Source: Larkinella knui (GTDB lineage: Bacteria > Bacteroidota > Bacteroidia > Cytophagales > Spirosomataceae). Taken from it: 64,000 nucleotides of DNA. How positions within the stretch are numbered: position 1 is the stretch's first letter; each line of letters opens with the position of its first letter. The notes under the pieces are model-generated. The model saw nothing but the letters and a program-made list of their open reading frames with translations, had not been told where the DNA came from and did no database searches. Positions 1 through 10,000 of the stretch are shown here, one piece after another. Both the position numbers and the translations under genes were made by a program. The stretch is from contig NZ_RQJP01000004.1 of assembly GCF_003858645.1 (NCBI RefSeq), positions 124,001 to 188,000 of the forward strand. The letters run 5' to 3'.

Positions 1-687
1 ATGATGCAGCGCACGCGGTGCTCGTATTTCTATGATCCGTCCATGCCCTGCAACAAACGAAGTCCCGTGCAGTCGGGACCCGATAAAGGCCAGCCAAACG
101 GCCCCGCGGGTTGTGGGGCCATCGGCGGTTTCAACCGAATGCATGCCATCTTTGGCGGTTCCGGTAAGTGCATCGCCGTTCATCCCAGTGACATGTGTGT
201 GGCGCTGGCCGCGCTGGATGCGCGGGTGAATGTGGCGGGGCCCAAAGGCGAACGAACGATTCCGTTTACGGACTTCCACCGCCTGCCCGGTGATCGACCC
301 CAAAACGACAACACCCTGCTGCCGGGTGAATTAATCCTGTCGGTAGACTTACCCACCAATGCGTTTGCCGAGCATTCCCACTACCTGAAGGTGCGGGATC
401 GGGCTTCGTATGCGTTTGCGCTGGTATCGGTCGGCGTTGGGCTGAAAATGAACGAAAATACGATTCAGGAGGCCCGGCTGGCGATGGGTGGCGTGGCGCA
501 CAAACCGTGGCGACTCACCGAAGTCGAGCAGTTTTTGCAGGGCCAACCCGCGACCGAAGTGACGTTCCGGCAAGCGGCAACCCTGGCAATGAAAGGGGCC
601 AAAGGCTACGGCGAGAACGATTTCAAGCTTACACTGGCTCCCAATGCGTTGATTGATGCCCTAAAAACCGCCACCAAAACCGCCTAG
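1..687 (+). CDS. FAD-binding subunit of a molybdenum hydroxylase (xanthine/aldehyde dehydrogenase family), 5' end cut by the window
   Basis: This is the C-terminal 228 residues of a YagS/PaoB-like flavin subunit, which passes electrons from the Mo subunit through FAD. Seen: an early CNKRSP stretch, GGFNRMHAIFGGSGKC and HPSDM, which resemble the FAD-domain segment of YagS proteins around a [4Fe-4S] or FAD site, followed by the CO-dehydrogenase flavoprotein C-terminal domain from about residue 110. Family members are about 320-330 residues, so roughly 100 residues lie upstream; the ATG at base 1 is probably internal. It ends 2 bases before the Mo subunit, so the two are cotranscribed. The small iron-sulphur subunit is presumably upstream of the window. 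Confidence 0.88.
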   Translation: MMQRTRCSYFYDPSMPCNKRSPVQSGPDKGQPNGPAGCGAIGGFNRMHAIFGGSGKCIAVHPSDMCVALAALDARVNVAGPKGERTIPFTDFHRLPGDRPQNDNTLLPGELILSVDLPTNAFAEHSHYLKVRDRASYAFALVSVGVGLKMNENTIQEARLAMGGVAHKPWRLTEVEQFLQGQPATEVTFRQAATLAMKGAKGYGENDFKLTLAPNALIDALKTATKTA

Positions 688-689
688 TC

Positions 690-2927
690 ATGGACACAAA
701 CCCAAAAAATCCACCCATCGACCGGATCGATGGCCGTCAGAAAGTGACCGGAGCGGCCAAGTATTTCGCCGAGTTTGACCTGCCGAACATGGCCTATTGC
801 GTCATCGTCGGCAGCGAAATTGCCCGGGGCACGATGGCCCGAATCGATACGAAAAAAGCCGCGGGTGCGCCGGGCGTCCTGGGTGTCTTCACCCATGAGA
901 ACATGCCCCCGATTCCGGGCTGGGATGCTCCCGTGGGCGGACAGGCTGATGGACCACCTCCGAAACCCAAGACGGAAGAAACTTACCGGATTCTGAGTAG
1001 CCCGAAAATTCTGTTCGATGGGCAACCGATCGCCATGGTGGTGGCTGATACCTTCGAGCGGGCGACCTATGCCGCGTCGCTCATCAAGGCAATCTATACC
1101 AGGCAGCCGTCGAAAACCGATCTGCGGAAATACCTCGCCAACGGCGTGATGCCCGGCGGGGCACAGGGGGCGGATTATTCGCGGGGGAAGCCCGATGCCT
1201 ATCAATCGGCTCCCGTTCAACTGGAGGCCAATTACACCATTCCCATCGAGGTACACAATCCGATGGAATTGCACGGCATTCTGGCGCACTGGACGGGCGA
1301 AAAGCAGTTGATGATTTACGCCAAAACGCAGGGCGTCAACGCGACACAGCAGGCGATGGCGCAAGCCTTTAAAATCGATCCCAAAAATATCCAGGTTCAT
1401 ACGGAATTTATGGGGGGCGGTTTTGGTATGGGCCTTCGGACCTGGCCCCAGGAAACCGCAGTCGTGGCCATTGCCCGGAAAATCGGCCGACCGGTTAAAT
1501 TAATGGTTCATCGCAGCCAGATGTTTACCCTCGTTGGTCACCGGCCCTATACGGTGCAGACCATCCAGATGGGGGCCGACACCAACGGCAAACTAGTTGG
1601 GCTGGCCCATGCGGCTACGGCCGAAACCGCCAGCTACGAAGACTTTACGGAAGCCACCGTCAACATGACCAAGTTCATGTATGCCTGTCCGAATGTGAGC
1701 ACCCGCTACCGCATCGTGCGGCTCGATCGGGGTGTGCCGATCTGGATGCGTGGACCGGGCGAAGCAACCGGGGCTTTTGCCCTGGAATCGGCAATGGACG
1801 AAATGGCGCATAAACTGGGCCTCGATCCTATCGAATTTCGGCTGCGGAATTACACTGAAACCGATCCCGAACACAACCGGCCTTATTCGAGCAAGCACCT
1901 GAAAGAAGCCTACCAGAAAGGAGCGGAGGCCATTGGCTGGAGCAACCGTAAGAGCCAGCCGGGGAGCTCGCGCGAGGGTGACTGGCTGATTGGCTACGGC
2001 ATGAGCACGGGAACGTTCAATGCCTTCCGGTGGCAGGCGAATGCCCGGGCGCTGCTCAAAGCGGACGGCTCACTGACGGTTCAGAGTGCTGTCACCGACA
2101 TTGGGCCGGGAACCGGAACCGCCCTGACCATGATCGCTCACAATGTGCTGGGCGTACCCATCGATCGGATTAAGGTGGAATACGGGGATACTTCGTTGCC
2201 CAATGCCCCCACGCAGGGCGGCTCCGCCATTGTCTCGGCGGTCGGCTCTGCCGTGTTCGATGTCTGTACGGCCATCAAAAAGGAACTGATCGAGCTGGCT
2301 GTTCAGTCAGCGGGGCCATTGGCCGGCCAAAAACCGGAGGCTTTGACACTCGCCGATGGCCTGCTTTCTGTCGAAACGGACCCCTCGAAGAAAGTGGCCG
2401 TGGCCGAACTGATGCGCAGCCATAACCGAATGGTAATCGATAAAAGCGGGGAGTCGAAAGGCGGACCGAATTTGCAGAACTACTCCATGTACTCCTTTTC
2501 GGTGCATTTCGTGCAGGTGCGGGTCAATCCGCTGACGGGTGTGGTGCGGGTTTCCAAAGCGGTCAGCGTGGCCGATTCGGGCCGGATTGTGAGCCCCAAA
2601 ACGGCGGCCAGTCAGATGATCGGGGGCGTTACGGGCGGCATTGGCATGGCCTTGACGGAAGAAGCCGTGATCGATCACCGGTTTGGCCGGTTTGTGAACA
2701 ACAACCTGGCCGACTATCACGTCGCGGTTCATGCCGACGTACCCGCCATCGAAACGATTTTTATCGACAAGCCCGATCCTTACATCAACCCGATGGGTGC
2801 CAAAGGGATGGGTGAAATCGCCCTGATCGGTTTTGCCGGAGCGGTGGCCAATGCGGTTTTTAATGCGACCGGGCAGCGTGTCCGCGATTTGCCCATTACC
2901 CCTGATAAGCTGCTCCGGACGGCCTAA
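690..2927 (+). CDS. Molybdopterin-binding subunit of xanthine/aldehyde dehydrogenase (YagR/PaoC-like)
   Basis: A 745-residue catalytic subunit that hydroxylates an aldehyde or N-heterocycle at a molybdenum-cytosine-dinucleotide centre. Seen: an aldehyde-oxidase a/b hammerhead domain at about residues 15-130, then the Mo-cofactor domain with GGGFGMG near 240, RGPGEATGAFALESAMDE near 350, QGGSAIVSAVGSAV near 510 and the C-terminal GAKGMGE, whose Glu709 fits the catalytic base. The length matches YagR (about 730). The start directly follows the flavoprotein stop. I see no Tat signal on this subunit; in PaoABC the signal is on the iron-sulphur subunit, which is not visible here. The substrate cannot be read from the sequence. 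Confidence 0.92.
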   Translation: MDTNPKNPPIDRIDGRQKVTGAAKYFAEFDLPNMAYCVIVGSEIARGTMARIDTKKAAGAPGVLGVFTHENMPPIPGWDAPVGGQADGPPPKPKTEETYRILSSPKILFDGQPIAMVVADTFERATYAASLIKAIYTRQPSKTDLRKYLANGVMPGGAQGADYSRGKPDAYQSAPVQLEANYTIPIEVHNPMELHGILAHWTGEKQLMIYAKTQGVNATQQAMAQAFKIDPKNIQVHTEFMGGGFGMGLRTWPQETAVVAIARKIGRPVKLMVHRSQMFTLVGHRPYTVQTIQMGADTNGKLVGLAHAATAETASYEDFTEATVNMTKFMYACPNVSTRYRIVRLDRGVPIWMRGPGEATGAFALESAMDEMAHKLGLDPIEFRLRNYTETDPEHNRPYSSKHLKEAYQKGAEAIGWSNRKSQPGSSREGDWLIGYGMSTGTFNAFRWQANARALLKADGSLTVQSAVTDIGPGTGTALTMIAHNVLGVPIDRIKVEYGDTSLPNAPTQGGSAIVSAVGSAVFDVCTAIKKELIELAVQSAGPLAGQKPEALTLADGLLSVETDPSKKVAVAELMRSHNRMVIDKSGESKGGPNLQNYSMYSFSVHFVQVRVNPLTGVVRVSKAVSVADSGRIVSPKTAASQMIGGVTGGIGMALTEEAVIDHRFGRFVNNNLADYHVAVHADVPAIETIFIDKPDPYINPMGAKGMGEIALIGFAGAVANAVFNATGQRVRDLPITPDKLLRTA

Positions 2928-3094
2928 AACCGCATCGATAAGGAGCGGTAGGCCTGTATACCGGGTTTGATTTTCATATAAATCGGGTTGATTTCACTAT
3001 AAAGCGAGCGACTGTTTCGGTGCAATTTTGCAATCAGGACAGTCGCTGTTTTATGGCTGCCTTATTTATTCAACAGACTAAACGATTACAAACC

Positions 3095-3571
3095 ATGCGT
3101 CTACCCGTCATCGTATCCATCACGCTTTTCTTCTCGGTTCTCCATTCGGGCTACGCTCAACAAATGGGCGGCCGCCCGGTTGACAAACCGGCCATTTTCG
3201 GGAAAGGCAACCGGGGCCCCGCGGAAACCTTCACTGGTACGGTATGGGTCAACATCCTGGCACCGAACGACTCGACCTACACGACTTCGGTGGCTTCTGT
3301 CCTGTTCGAGCCGGGGGCCAGAACCTTCTGGCATTTGCATCCGGCCGGGCAGCTTCTGCTGGTGACCGACGGCGCTGGCTACTACCAGGAACAGGGAAAG
3401 CCGATTCAGCCCATACACCAGGGCGACGTTGTGAAATGCCTGCCCAATGTTTTGCACTGGCACGGGGCGTCACCCACGCATAGCCTGACCCACATTGCCA
3501 TTAATCCCAACACGGAGAAAGGAATTGTAGTCTGGAAGCAGGCGGTGACTGACCAGGAGTACCGTAAGTAA
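3095..3571 (+). CDS. Secreted cupin-domain protein
   Basis: A small single-domain cupin of 158 residues with an N-terminal signal peptide (hydrophobic core then SGYAQQ), so it is probably periplasmic. Seen: the first metal motif FWHLHPAGQ and the second near HWHGASP, with the conserved Gly-Asp turn HQGDVV between them, as in metal-binding RmlC-like cupins annotated as carboxymuconolactone-decarboxylase-associated or hydroxynitrile-lyase-like proteins. The ATG at 3095 is chosen because it starts the signal peptide; in-frame GTG (3020) and ATG (3053) starts would bury it. The next gene is a close paralogue. The chemical role is unknown. Confidence 0.82.
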   Translation: MRLPVIVSITLFFSVLHSGYAQQMGGRPVDKPAIFGKGNRGPAETFTGTVWVNILAPNDSTYTTSVASVLFEPGARTFWHLHPAGQLLLVTDGAGYYQEQGKPIQPIHQGDVVKCLPNVLHWHGASPTHSLTHIAINPNTEKGIVVWKQAVTDQEYRK

Positions 3572-3596
3572 TTCACACTTTAAAAAGAAGAATCGA

Positions 3597-4007
3597 ATGG
3601 AATCGTCTGGAAATCAACAACTAATTTTTGCACAAGGGCCGCAGGCACCGGAAGCTTATTTTACCGGAACGGCTTGGATCAAACTCCTCGTTCCGGCCCA
3701 CGATCAGCTTAATGTCATGATTAATAATGTCGTCTTTGAACCCGGTGCGCGCAACAACTGGCACACCCATCCCGGCGGACAGATTCTACTCGCAACGGAC
3801 GGGGTCGGGTGTTATCAGGAGCGGGGAAAACCGGTTCAGGTGCTGCATAAAGGAGATGTGGTGCAGATTCTGCCGGATGTTGAGCATTGGCACGGGGCGT
3901 CAGCCGAGGCTGCATTCACCCACATTGCCATCAATACCAATACCGACCGGGGAATTGTCGAGTGGCTGGCTCCGGTGACGGATGAGGAGTACAAAACGAC
4001 TCATTGA
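3597..4007 (+). CDS. Cupin-domain protein, paralogue of the preceding gene without a signal peptide
   Basis: A 136-residue cupin that follows the secreted cupin by 25 bases. Seen: NWHTHPGGQ (metal motif 1), HKGDVV, and EHWHGASAEAAFTHIAINT (motif 2 and final strand). The C-terminal parts of the two cupins align nearly residue for residue (THIAIN-NT---GIV-W---VTD-EY). No export signal is visible, so this copy should be cytoplasmic. The pair looks like a tandem duplication with a change in location. Function unknown; a metal-dependent lyase, isomerase or binding role are all possible. Confidence 0.85.
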   Translation: MESSGNQQLIFAQGPQAPEAYFTGTAWIKLLVPAHDQLNVMINNVVFEPGARNNWHTHPGGQILLATDGVGCYQERGKPVQVLHKGDVVQILPDVEHWHGASAEAAFTHIAINTNTDRGIVEWLAPVTDEEYKTTH

Positions 4008-4014
4008 TCAACGA

Positions 4015-4497
4015 ATGAAACCGTCAATCGTCGTTTTATTTCAACTCCTGTTTTTTATCGGCATCATGGCCTGCAAAACCGATGACCCCAGCGTTTCCAA
4101 CCAAACCGGTACTGAAAATGGGGGTAATACCGATCAGGATACGACGAAGAATCGACTGAGAATCAGGATTGGTTCCCAAATCTTCACCGCAACACTCCTG
4201 GACAATGCGACCGTAACCGCGTTCAGAGCCAGGTTGCCCATGACGGTTGTCATGGGCGAGTTGAACGGAAATGAGAAGCTGTATCGTTTTTCGTCGGACC
4301 TGCCTACCAACCCGGCCAATCCCGGAACGATTCAAACCGGCGATTTGATGCTCTATGGTGCCAATACGCTGGTGCTTTTCTACCAAACATTCCCGACCCC
4401 TTACAGCTATACGAAGCTTGGACGGATCGTTAACACGGCGGGCCTGGCGGCTGCCGTTGGTTCGGGAAGCGTAACGATTACCTTTGAATTGGAATAG
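4015..4497 (+). CDS. Lipoprotein with a cyclophilin-like domain
   Basis: A 160-residue predicted lipoprotein: a hydrophobic N-terminus ends in the lipobox-like GIMAC, followed by a Ser/Thr/Gly/Asp-rich linker to about residue 48. The remainder (RIRIGSQIFTATLLDNATV, then LPMTVVMGELNGNEKLY and the DLMLYGANTLVLFYQ strand) resembles the bacterial cyclophilin-like fold family (often annotated as cyclophilin_like2) rather than an active prolyl isomerase. The ATG at 4015 is 7 bases after the cupin stop; an earlier in-frame start at 3982 would overlap the cupin and spoil the signal. It may bind a ligand for neighbouring enzymes; that is inference. Confidence 0.72.
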   Translation: MKPSIVVLFQLLFFIGIMACKTDDPSVSNQTGTENGGNTDQDTTKNRLRIRIGSQIFTATLLDNATVTAFRARLPMTVVMGELNGNEKLYRFSSDLPTNPANPGTIQTGDLMLYGANTLVLFYQTFPTPYSYTKLGRIVNTAGLAAAVGSGSVTITFELE

Positions 4498-4509
4498 AGA
4501 AACAACGGT

Positions 4510-5088
4510 ATGAATGATCTAGACAAAGAAAAGAGCATTTTCGAGCGGATGCAGGCCGGGAGACCGATCCGTAAGGATGATCGGGACTACGACGCTTTTC
4601 AAAAGGCGGTTTCCGCAACGATTCAGCGGTGTGTCGAGATGAACGCAACGGCAACGGATGTCGATCAGGTACGAAACCGACTGAGTGCGATCATCGGGAG
4701 GCCGATTGATGAATCGACCACGGTATTTCCGCCGTTTTACACCAACCTGGGCCGGTTTATTACCCTCGGGAAAAACATCTTCATCAACCACGCCTGTTCC
4801 TTCCTGGACATGGGCGGCATTACCCTTGAAGACGATGTGCAGATTGGCCCGCGTGTCAATCTGACTTCCGAAAACCATCCCCTCGACCCCAACGACCGCA
4901 AAACCGTTATTCCCGGACCGATCATCATCAAACGGAATGCCTGGATTGGCGCAGGCGCTACTGTTTTACCGGGCGTTACGATTGGCGAAAACGCCATTGT
5001 GGCCGCGGGTGCGGTTGTGAGTCGGGACGTGCCGCCGAATACGGTTGTCGCCGGCATTCCCGCCAAAGTGGTCCGGACGTTGTCATAA
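4510..5088 (+). CDS. Sugar O-acetyltransferase (maltose/galactoside acetyltransferase type)
   Basis: A 192-residue hexapeptide-repeat acetyltransferase that moves acetyl from acetyl-CoA to a sugar hydroxyl. Seen: an N-terminal helical Mac domain (residues 5-60), then left-handed beta-helix repeats such as [15 protein letters not shown], the catalytic His123 in SENHPLDP, and the C-terminal [20 protein letters not shown] turns ending in AGIPAKVVR. Length matches Maa/LacA (about 185-200). It follows the lipoprotein gene by 12 bases, so the cupin-cupin-lipoprotein-acetyltransferase genes may be one transcript. The sugar acceptor is unknown. Confidence 0.92.
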   Translation: MNDLDKEKSIFERMQAGRPIRKDDRDYDAFQKAVSATIQRCVEMNATATDVDQVRNRLSAIIGRPIDESTTVFPPFYTNLGRFITLGKNIFINHACSFLDMGGITLEDDVQIGPRVNLTSENHPLDPNDRKTVIPGPIIIKRNAWIGAGATVLPGVTIGENAIVAAGAVVSRDVPPNTVVAGIPAKVVRTLS

Positions 5089-5314
5089 GGATCAAAATAA
5101 AGAATCCCGTTCTTTAGTAGAAAAAAACCGCCTTACAAGCCGTAGAGCGCCCGCTCAACCGATCACTTTCGTCGGCTCCGTAAGAGCATGGGCAGGACAC
5201 CGGTACAGGTGCTTCGTTACACCAGTCTTTCTCCGCATTCTTTCCATCAATTCCTGAAGAAACCTGTATCGTTTACGCACCCGGCAGTCAATTTATTTAG
5301 TTACTACTCGCCTA

Positions 5315-5322
5315 TACATTTG
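5315..5322 (+). promoter_or_regulatory. Possible Bacteroidota -7 promoter box
   Basis: TACATTTG matches the TAnnTTTG -7 consensus about 100 bases upstream of the first kinase. There is no clean TTTG -33 element (only TTTA at about the right distance), so this is a weak call. Confidence 0.3.
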
Positions 5323-5353
5323 GAAGCACACGCTTGAAGCCCCTATCTTCACA

Positions 5354-5371
5354 TTTCCTTTGCAAAGGAAA
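5354..5371. promoter_or_regulatory. 18-base perfect palindrome upstream of the signalling cassette
   Basis: TTTCCTTTG followed directly by CAAAGGAAA. It sits between the -7-like box and the kinase start, where an operator for a dimeric regulator would lie. The binding protein is unknown. Confidence 0.45.
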
Positions 5372-5421
5372 GCGAAAATACCCAGGCGACCTTTTTCGTG
5401 CCTCTAAAACCTGCATTAGGT

Positions 5422-7011
5422 ATGATTTTGATTGTAGATGACAGGCCGGAAAATATTCTTCCTTTAAAGAAAATTCTTGAGCTGCATAGCTTTTCGGTTG
5501 ATTCGGCAGAATCGGGAGAAGAAGCCTTGAAAAAAGTTTTGAAAACCAATTACGCCGTTATCATTCTTGATGTGCAAATGCCGGGAATGGACGGCTTTGA
5601 AGTTGCCAATGCCATTGCCGGTTTTAGTAAGGCAAAAGACACCTGCATCATCTTTCTTTCGGCGGTTAATACGGAAAAAAAATTCATTACCAAGGGGTAT
5701 ACATCCGGTGGTGTCGATTATTTAACCAAACCGGTTGATCCGGATATTCTGGTTTTAAAAGTAAAAACGCTCCACCGGCTTTATCAGCAGCAACAGGAAT
5801 TAAGAGAGACCCAGAAGTCGTTACAGAAGGAAATTGAAGTGCGAAAACAGGCGCAGGAAGAAATCGCCGGGCGCATGGAAGAATTGCAATCCGTACTGGC
5901 TTCACTTCCCCAAATGGCGTTTACGGTCGCTGCGGATGGCCGGATTGAATACGTCAATGAACACTGGTTCCGGTATTCGACTGAACCGGCGACTTTCCCC
6001 GAAACCCACCCTCATGATGACATATGCGATGAGTGGAAAACGTATTTTGCGAATGGAATTGAATTAACGCGCGAACTCCGTCTGAAAGAACTGGCTACGG
6101 GCGATTATCGATACCACCTGCTTCGCATATTGCCCATCAAACAACACGGAATAACGGTCCGTTGGGTTGGCACATTTACGGATATTCATCCGCAAAAAAT
6201 GGCAGCAGAATTGCTGGAGAAAAAAGTAGAATCACGGACGAAAGAACTCCTGGTTAAAAATATTGAGCTGGAAAGAAGCAACCACGAACTTCAGCAGTTT
6301 ACCTGGGTTGTTTCTCACGATTTAAAAGAACCCCTCCGCAAAATACAGATTCTGAATGACCTGATTAAAGAAAGGTATCTAGCCGGAAATTCGGAGGCTA
6401 TATCCTACCTGGATCGATCCATTAATTCATCGGCGCGGATGTCCAGCTTAATCAACGACCTCTTATTGTATTCGCAGTTATCGACACCTGCCCAATTTCA
6501 GCCGACGAACCTTAATGAATTACTGAACGAAATTCTGTCTGATTTTGATGATGTCATTACTAAAAAGAAAGCGGTCATTACCGTGGATCCACTGCCCGTG
6601 ATTGATACCATTCCGGGGCGGATCAGGCAAGTGTTTCAAAATCTGATCAGTAATGCACTGAAATTTTCTAAGAAAGATATACCGCCGGTAATCAACATCC
6701 GTGCCGAATTGATTGAAGAAAAAGAAATCGATAGCCCGCCGTCGATTCATGGCGAATTTTGCCGCATTGTGGTAAGTGATAACGGAATCGGGTTCGACGA
6801 AAAGTTTATGGACCGCATTTTTGTCATTTTCCAACGCTTGATAGGCCGAACCAGCTACGAAGGTACCGGGATTGGCCTGGCCATTGCCAAAAAAAATATG
6901 GATAAACACCACGGTATCATTTCCGCCAAAAGCCAGGTTAACGAAGGCAGCCATTTTATTCTAATTTTACCGGTTCATCAAGTCAATGAATTAGAAGACA
7001 GCGTACAATAA
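5422..7011 (+). CDS. Receiver-PAS-histidine kinase
   Basis: A soluble 529-residue sensor kinase with an N-terminal receiver. Seen: receiver at about residues 1-115 with the acidic pair Asp6/Asp7 and phosphoacceptor Asp50 (IILDVQMPGMDG), a coiled coil at 118-160, a PAS domain at about 160-260, a second helical linker, then the HisKA dimerisation helix with His299 in SHDLKEP and the HATPase with NLISNALKF, DNGIGF and GTGIGLAIAKK. No membrane segment, so it works in the cytoplasm. The ATG at 5422 begins the receiver; an in-frame GTG at 5398 would add eight residues. It starts a five-gene same-strand cassette. Receiver-first kinases usually integrate input from another kinase; the hybrid kinase next door is a candidate. 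Confidence 0.92.
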   Translation: MILIVDDRPENILPLKKILELHSFSVDSAESGEEALKKVLKTNYAVIILDVQMPGMDGFEVANAIAGFSKAKDTCIIFLSAVNTEKKFITKGYTSGGVDYLTKPVDPDILVLKVKTLHRLYQQQQELRETQKSLQKEIEVRKQAQEEIAGRMEELQSVLASLPQMAFTVAADGRIEYVNEHWFRYSTEPATFPETHPHDDICDEWKTYFANGIELTRELRLKELATGDYRYHLLRILPIKQHGITVRWVGTFTDIHPQKMAAELLEKKVESRTKELLVKNIELERSNHELQQFTWVVSHDLKEPLRKIQILNDLIKERYLAGNSEAISYLDRSINSSARMSSLINDLLLYSQLSTPAQFQPTNLNELLNEILSDFDDVITKKKAVITVDPLPVIDTIPGRIRQVFQNLISNALKFSKKDIPPVINIRAELIEEKEIDSPPSIHGEFCRIVVSDNGIGFDEKFMDRIFVIFQRLIGRTSYEGTGIGLAIAKKNMDKHHGIISAKSQVNEGSHFILILPVHQVNELEDSVQ

Positions 7012-7031
7012 AAGATTTTAAGAGCGTTATT

Positions 7032-10000
7032 ATGCCCCAATCAACTTCTAATTCCGTCATTCGACAATTACAGATTGTCTTTTCGATCTCCATCCTGCTG
7101 CTGTTGGTCAGCCTGATTGCATCCTTCTACAGCACTCAAAAGCTGATTAGTAATTCCAGATTAGTCAATCATACGAATGAGGTTTTGATCGAAGCCGAGA
7201 ATATAATTTCGTACATGAAGGATGCCGAAACCGGTCAGCGGGGCTTTATCATTACCCTTGATCCGCTTTTTTTGATGCCGTATAACGGTGCTTATGAAAA
7301 AGTAGAAGCAAGTTATACTACCGTGCGCAGGTTGACGGCTGACAATCCGGCTCAGGAAAAGAAACTTGCGGAAGTGAAAGCCTTGTACGAAGCAAAATTC
7401 GTCCAGATGCGACGAATTATTGAAATGGCTAAGCGAAGTAAAGGCTTTACTTCGGATACAATCGAGCGTCGCGTAGAAATGGTTCGGGGGAAAAAGATCA
7501 TGGACGATCTACGGAATCTGATCAATCAGATCAAGAAAGATGAAAACTTCATGCTGAATGATCGATTAAAACAGCAACAAATATACATTAATTATACACC
7601 GTATCTGCTCGTAATTGCAGCGATCATCTCTATATTAATTACCGCCAGCGCGTATATACGCATCAAAAAAGATCTGGATAAGCGAATTATTCTGGAGCTG
7701 GAAGCTAAAGAAAAATACCGCGAAACTGCCGATCGAATTTCTGTAATGGAAGGCATAACATCGGACATTGCCAGAGGTAATTATGCCACCCGGAGTCAGG
7801 ATTCGAAAGATGATGAACTGGGGCGAATTGCCAAGGCGCTCAATACAATGGCGCAATCGCTTGAAACCACGTTTACGGATTTAAATAACCGGAACTGGCT
7901 GCAAACGGGGGCCGTTGCTATCGATGATGCCATTCGGGGAGAACGGAATTTAGAAAACCTGGCCAACAACCTGATTGCAACGCTTACGAGCTATATCAAC
8001 GCACCGATAGGTACGGTTTATATTGTTGATAATGGCCCTTATTTTAAACTGGCCGGAAGTTATGCCGCAACCAATGCGCCGACAACCGTGAAGATTGGGG
8101 AAGGATTGATCGGCGAAGTCATTAAAAGCAAGAAGCCGGTTGTTGTGCACGACCTGCCCGCCGATTATATCAACGTCAGCTCGTCGCTCGGAAATAAGCC
8201 ACCAACCGCTTTAATCATTGTGCCTTTGGTGCACGCCTATGGCTGTATCGGCGTTATTGAAATCGGGCTTTTGAGAAAACCTGAACCGCTGGAAACCGAG
8301 TTTCTGGAAGCCAATCTGGAAACCATTGCCATCGGGGTAAATGCCGCGCTGGATTACGCCAAATTGCAGAATTTCCTGGAAGAAACGCAGGCGCAATCGG
8401 AAGAATTGCAGGCGCAGCATAACGAGCTGGAAAATGTCAATGCGGAACTGGAAGCGCAATCGTTGAAACTTCAGGCATCCGAAGAAGAGCTTCGTGTCCA
8501 GCAGGAAGAATTGCAGCAAACCAACGCCGAACTCGAAGAACGCAGCTTTTTGCTGGAAGAAAAGAACGGGGAAATTCAGCGTAAAGCCGAAGAGCTCGAG
8601 CTGACTACCCGGTATAAATCCGAGTTTCTGGCAAATATGTCCCACGAACTCCGTACGCCCCTCAATTCGATTCTGTTACTGAGCCGGTTATTGGCCGAAA
8701 ACAACGAGAAAAATCTGTCGGAGGATCAGATCGACTACGCCAAGGTAATCCAGTCGTCGGGCAATGGGTTGCTCGGTTTGATCGATGAAATTTTAGATCT
8801 TTCCAAGATCGAAGCCGGTCAGATGAAACTGGAATACCTGAATGTATCGCTCCCCGAAATAACCGATGAAATTCAGGCACTGTTTGCTCCGCTGGCCAAA
8901 GAAAAAGGGCTGGATTTTACCATTACCGTCGAAAAAAATGTGCCTTCGGTAATTGAAACGGATAAAATGCGATTGGGTCAGATTCTGAAAAACCTGATCT
9001 CCAATGCGCTTAAATTTACCTCCAAAGGCGGGATATCGCTGACGGTAAAGCGCCCAAAGCAAACGGAATCAACGTTGAGCTTTGTGGTAAAAGATACCGG
9101 TATTGGCATTCCGCCGGAAAAACAGCAACTCATTTTTGAAGCCTTTCAGCAAGCAGACGGCTCCACCAAACGGAAGTATGGCGGCACCGGTTTGGGCCTG
9201 TCCATCAGCCGCGAACTGGCTAAATTGCTGGGTGGGGAAATTGTACTTTCCAGTAAAGTGGATGAAGGAAGCGAGTTTACGGTGAACATTCCCATGACGA
9301 GTGTTTCATCGGAAGAGCAGCCGGGCAAAACCATTCAGTATGTGAGCCGCAGTCCGGAGCCCCTGCCCGTCAAAGACGTTGAGCCGCAGAATAAGTACAT
9401 CAGCACCACCATTCCGGAAAATATTCCGGACGATCGGAATGCCATCACCGAGCGGGACAAAGTCATTCTGATTGTTGAAGACGATACCAATTTTGCCAAA
9501 TCGTTACTGGATTACGCCCGGAAAAAAGGCTATAAAGGCATCGTTGCCGTTCGGGGCGATGAAGGGCTGAAACTGGCCGGAATTTATAAACCACTCGGTA
9601 TTTTGCTGGATATTCAATTGCCAATCATGAGCGGCTGGCAGGTCATGGACGCCCTAAAAGCAGATCTGCAAACCCGCCATATTCCGGTGCATATCATGTC
9701 GTCGCATAAATTAAAAAATGAAAGTTTATTAAAAGGCGCAGTCGATTTTGTAGATAAACCGGTGGCTTTCGAACAGATGCAGGACGTTTTTAAAAAAATC
9801 GAATATGTTCTGAATCGAACGAGTAAGAAAGTACTGATTATCGAAGATAACCCCAAACATGCCAAAGCACTGGCGTATTTTCTGAAGACGTTTAACATTC
9901 ATTCCGAATTGAAAAGTAATGTATCCGAAGGGGTGAATGCCTTGCAGAAAGATGAGATCGACTGTGTTATTCTGGATATGGGAATTCCGGATATAAAAGC

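Larger units (their letters stand above)
5089..5421. other. Intergenic region before the signalling cassette
   Basis: 333 bases without a gene I can support. It contains a short imperfect hairpin AAAGAA/TTCTTT just after the acetyltransferase stop (about 5099-5115), a TAnnTTTG box at 5315-5322 and an 18-base perfect palindrome at 5354-5371, both described separately. Confidence 0.6.

Noticed and set aside
5045-5257. A 70-codon plus-strand ORF over the end of the acetyltransferase gene
   Set aside because: It starts inside the gene in another frame and its composition is Arg/Ser/Pro-rich like a frame shadow.
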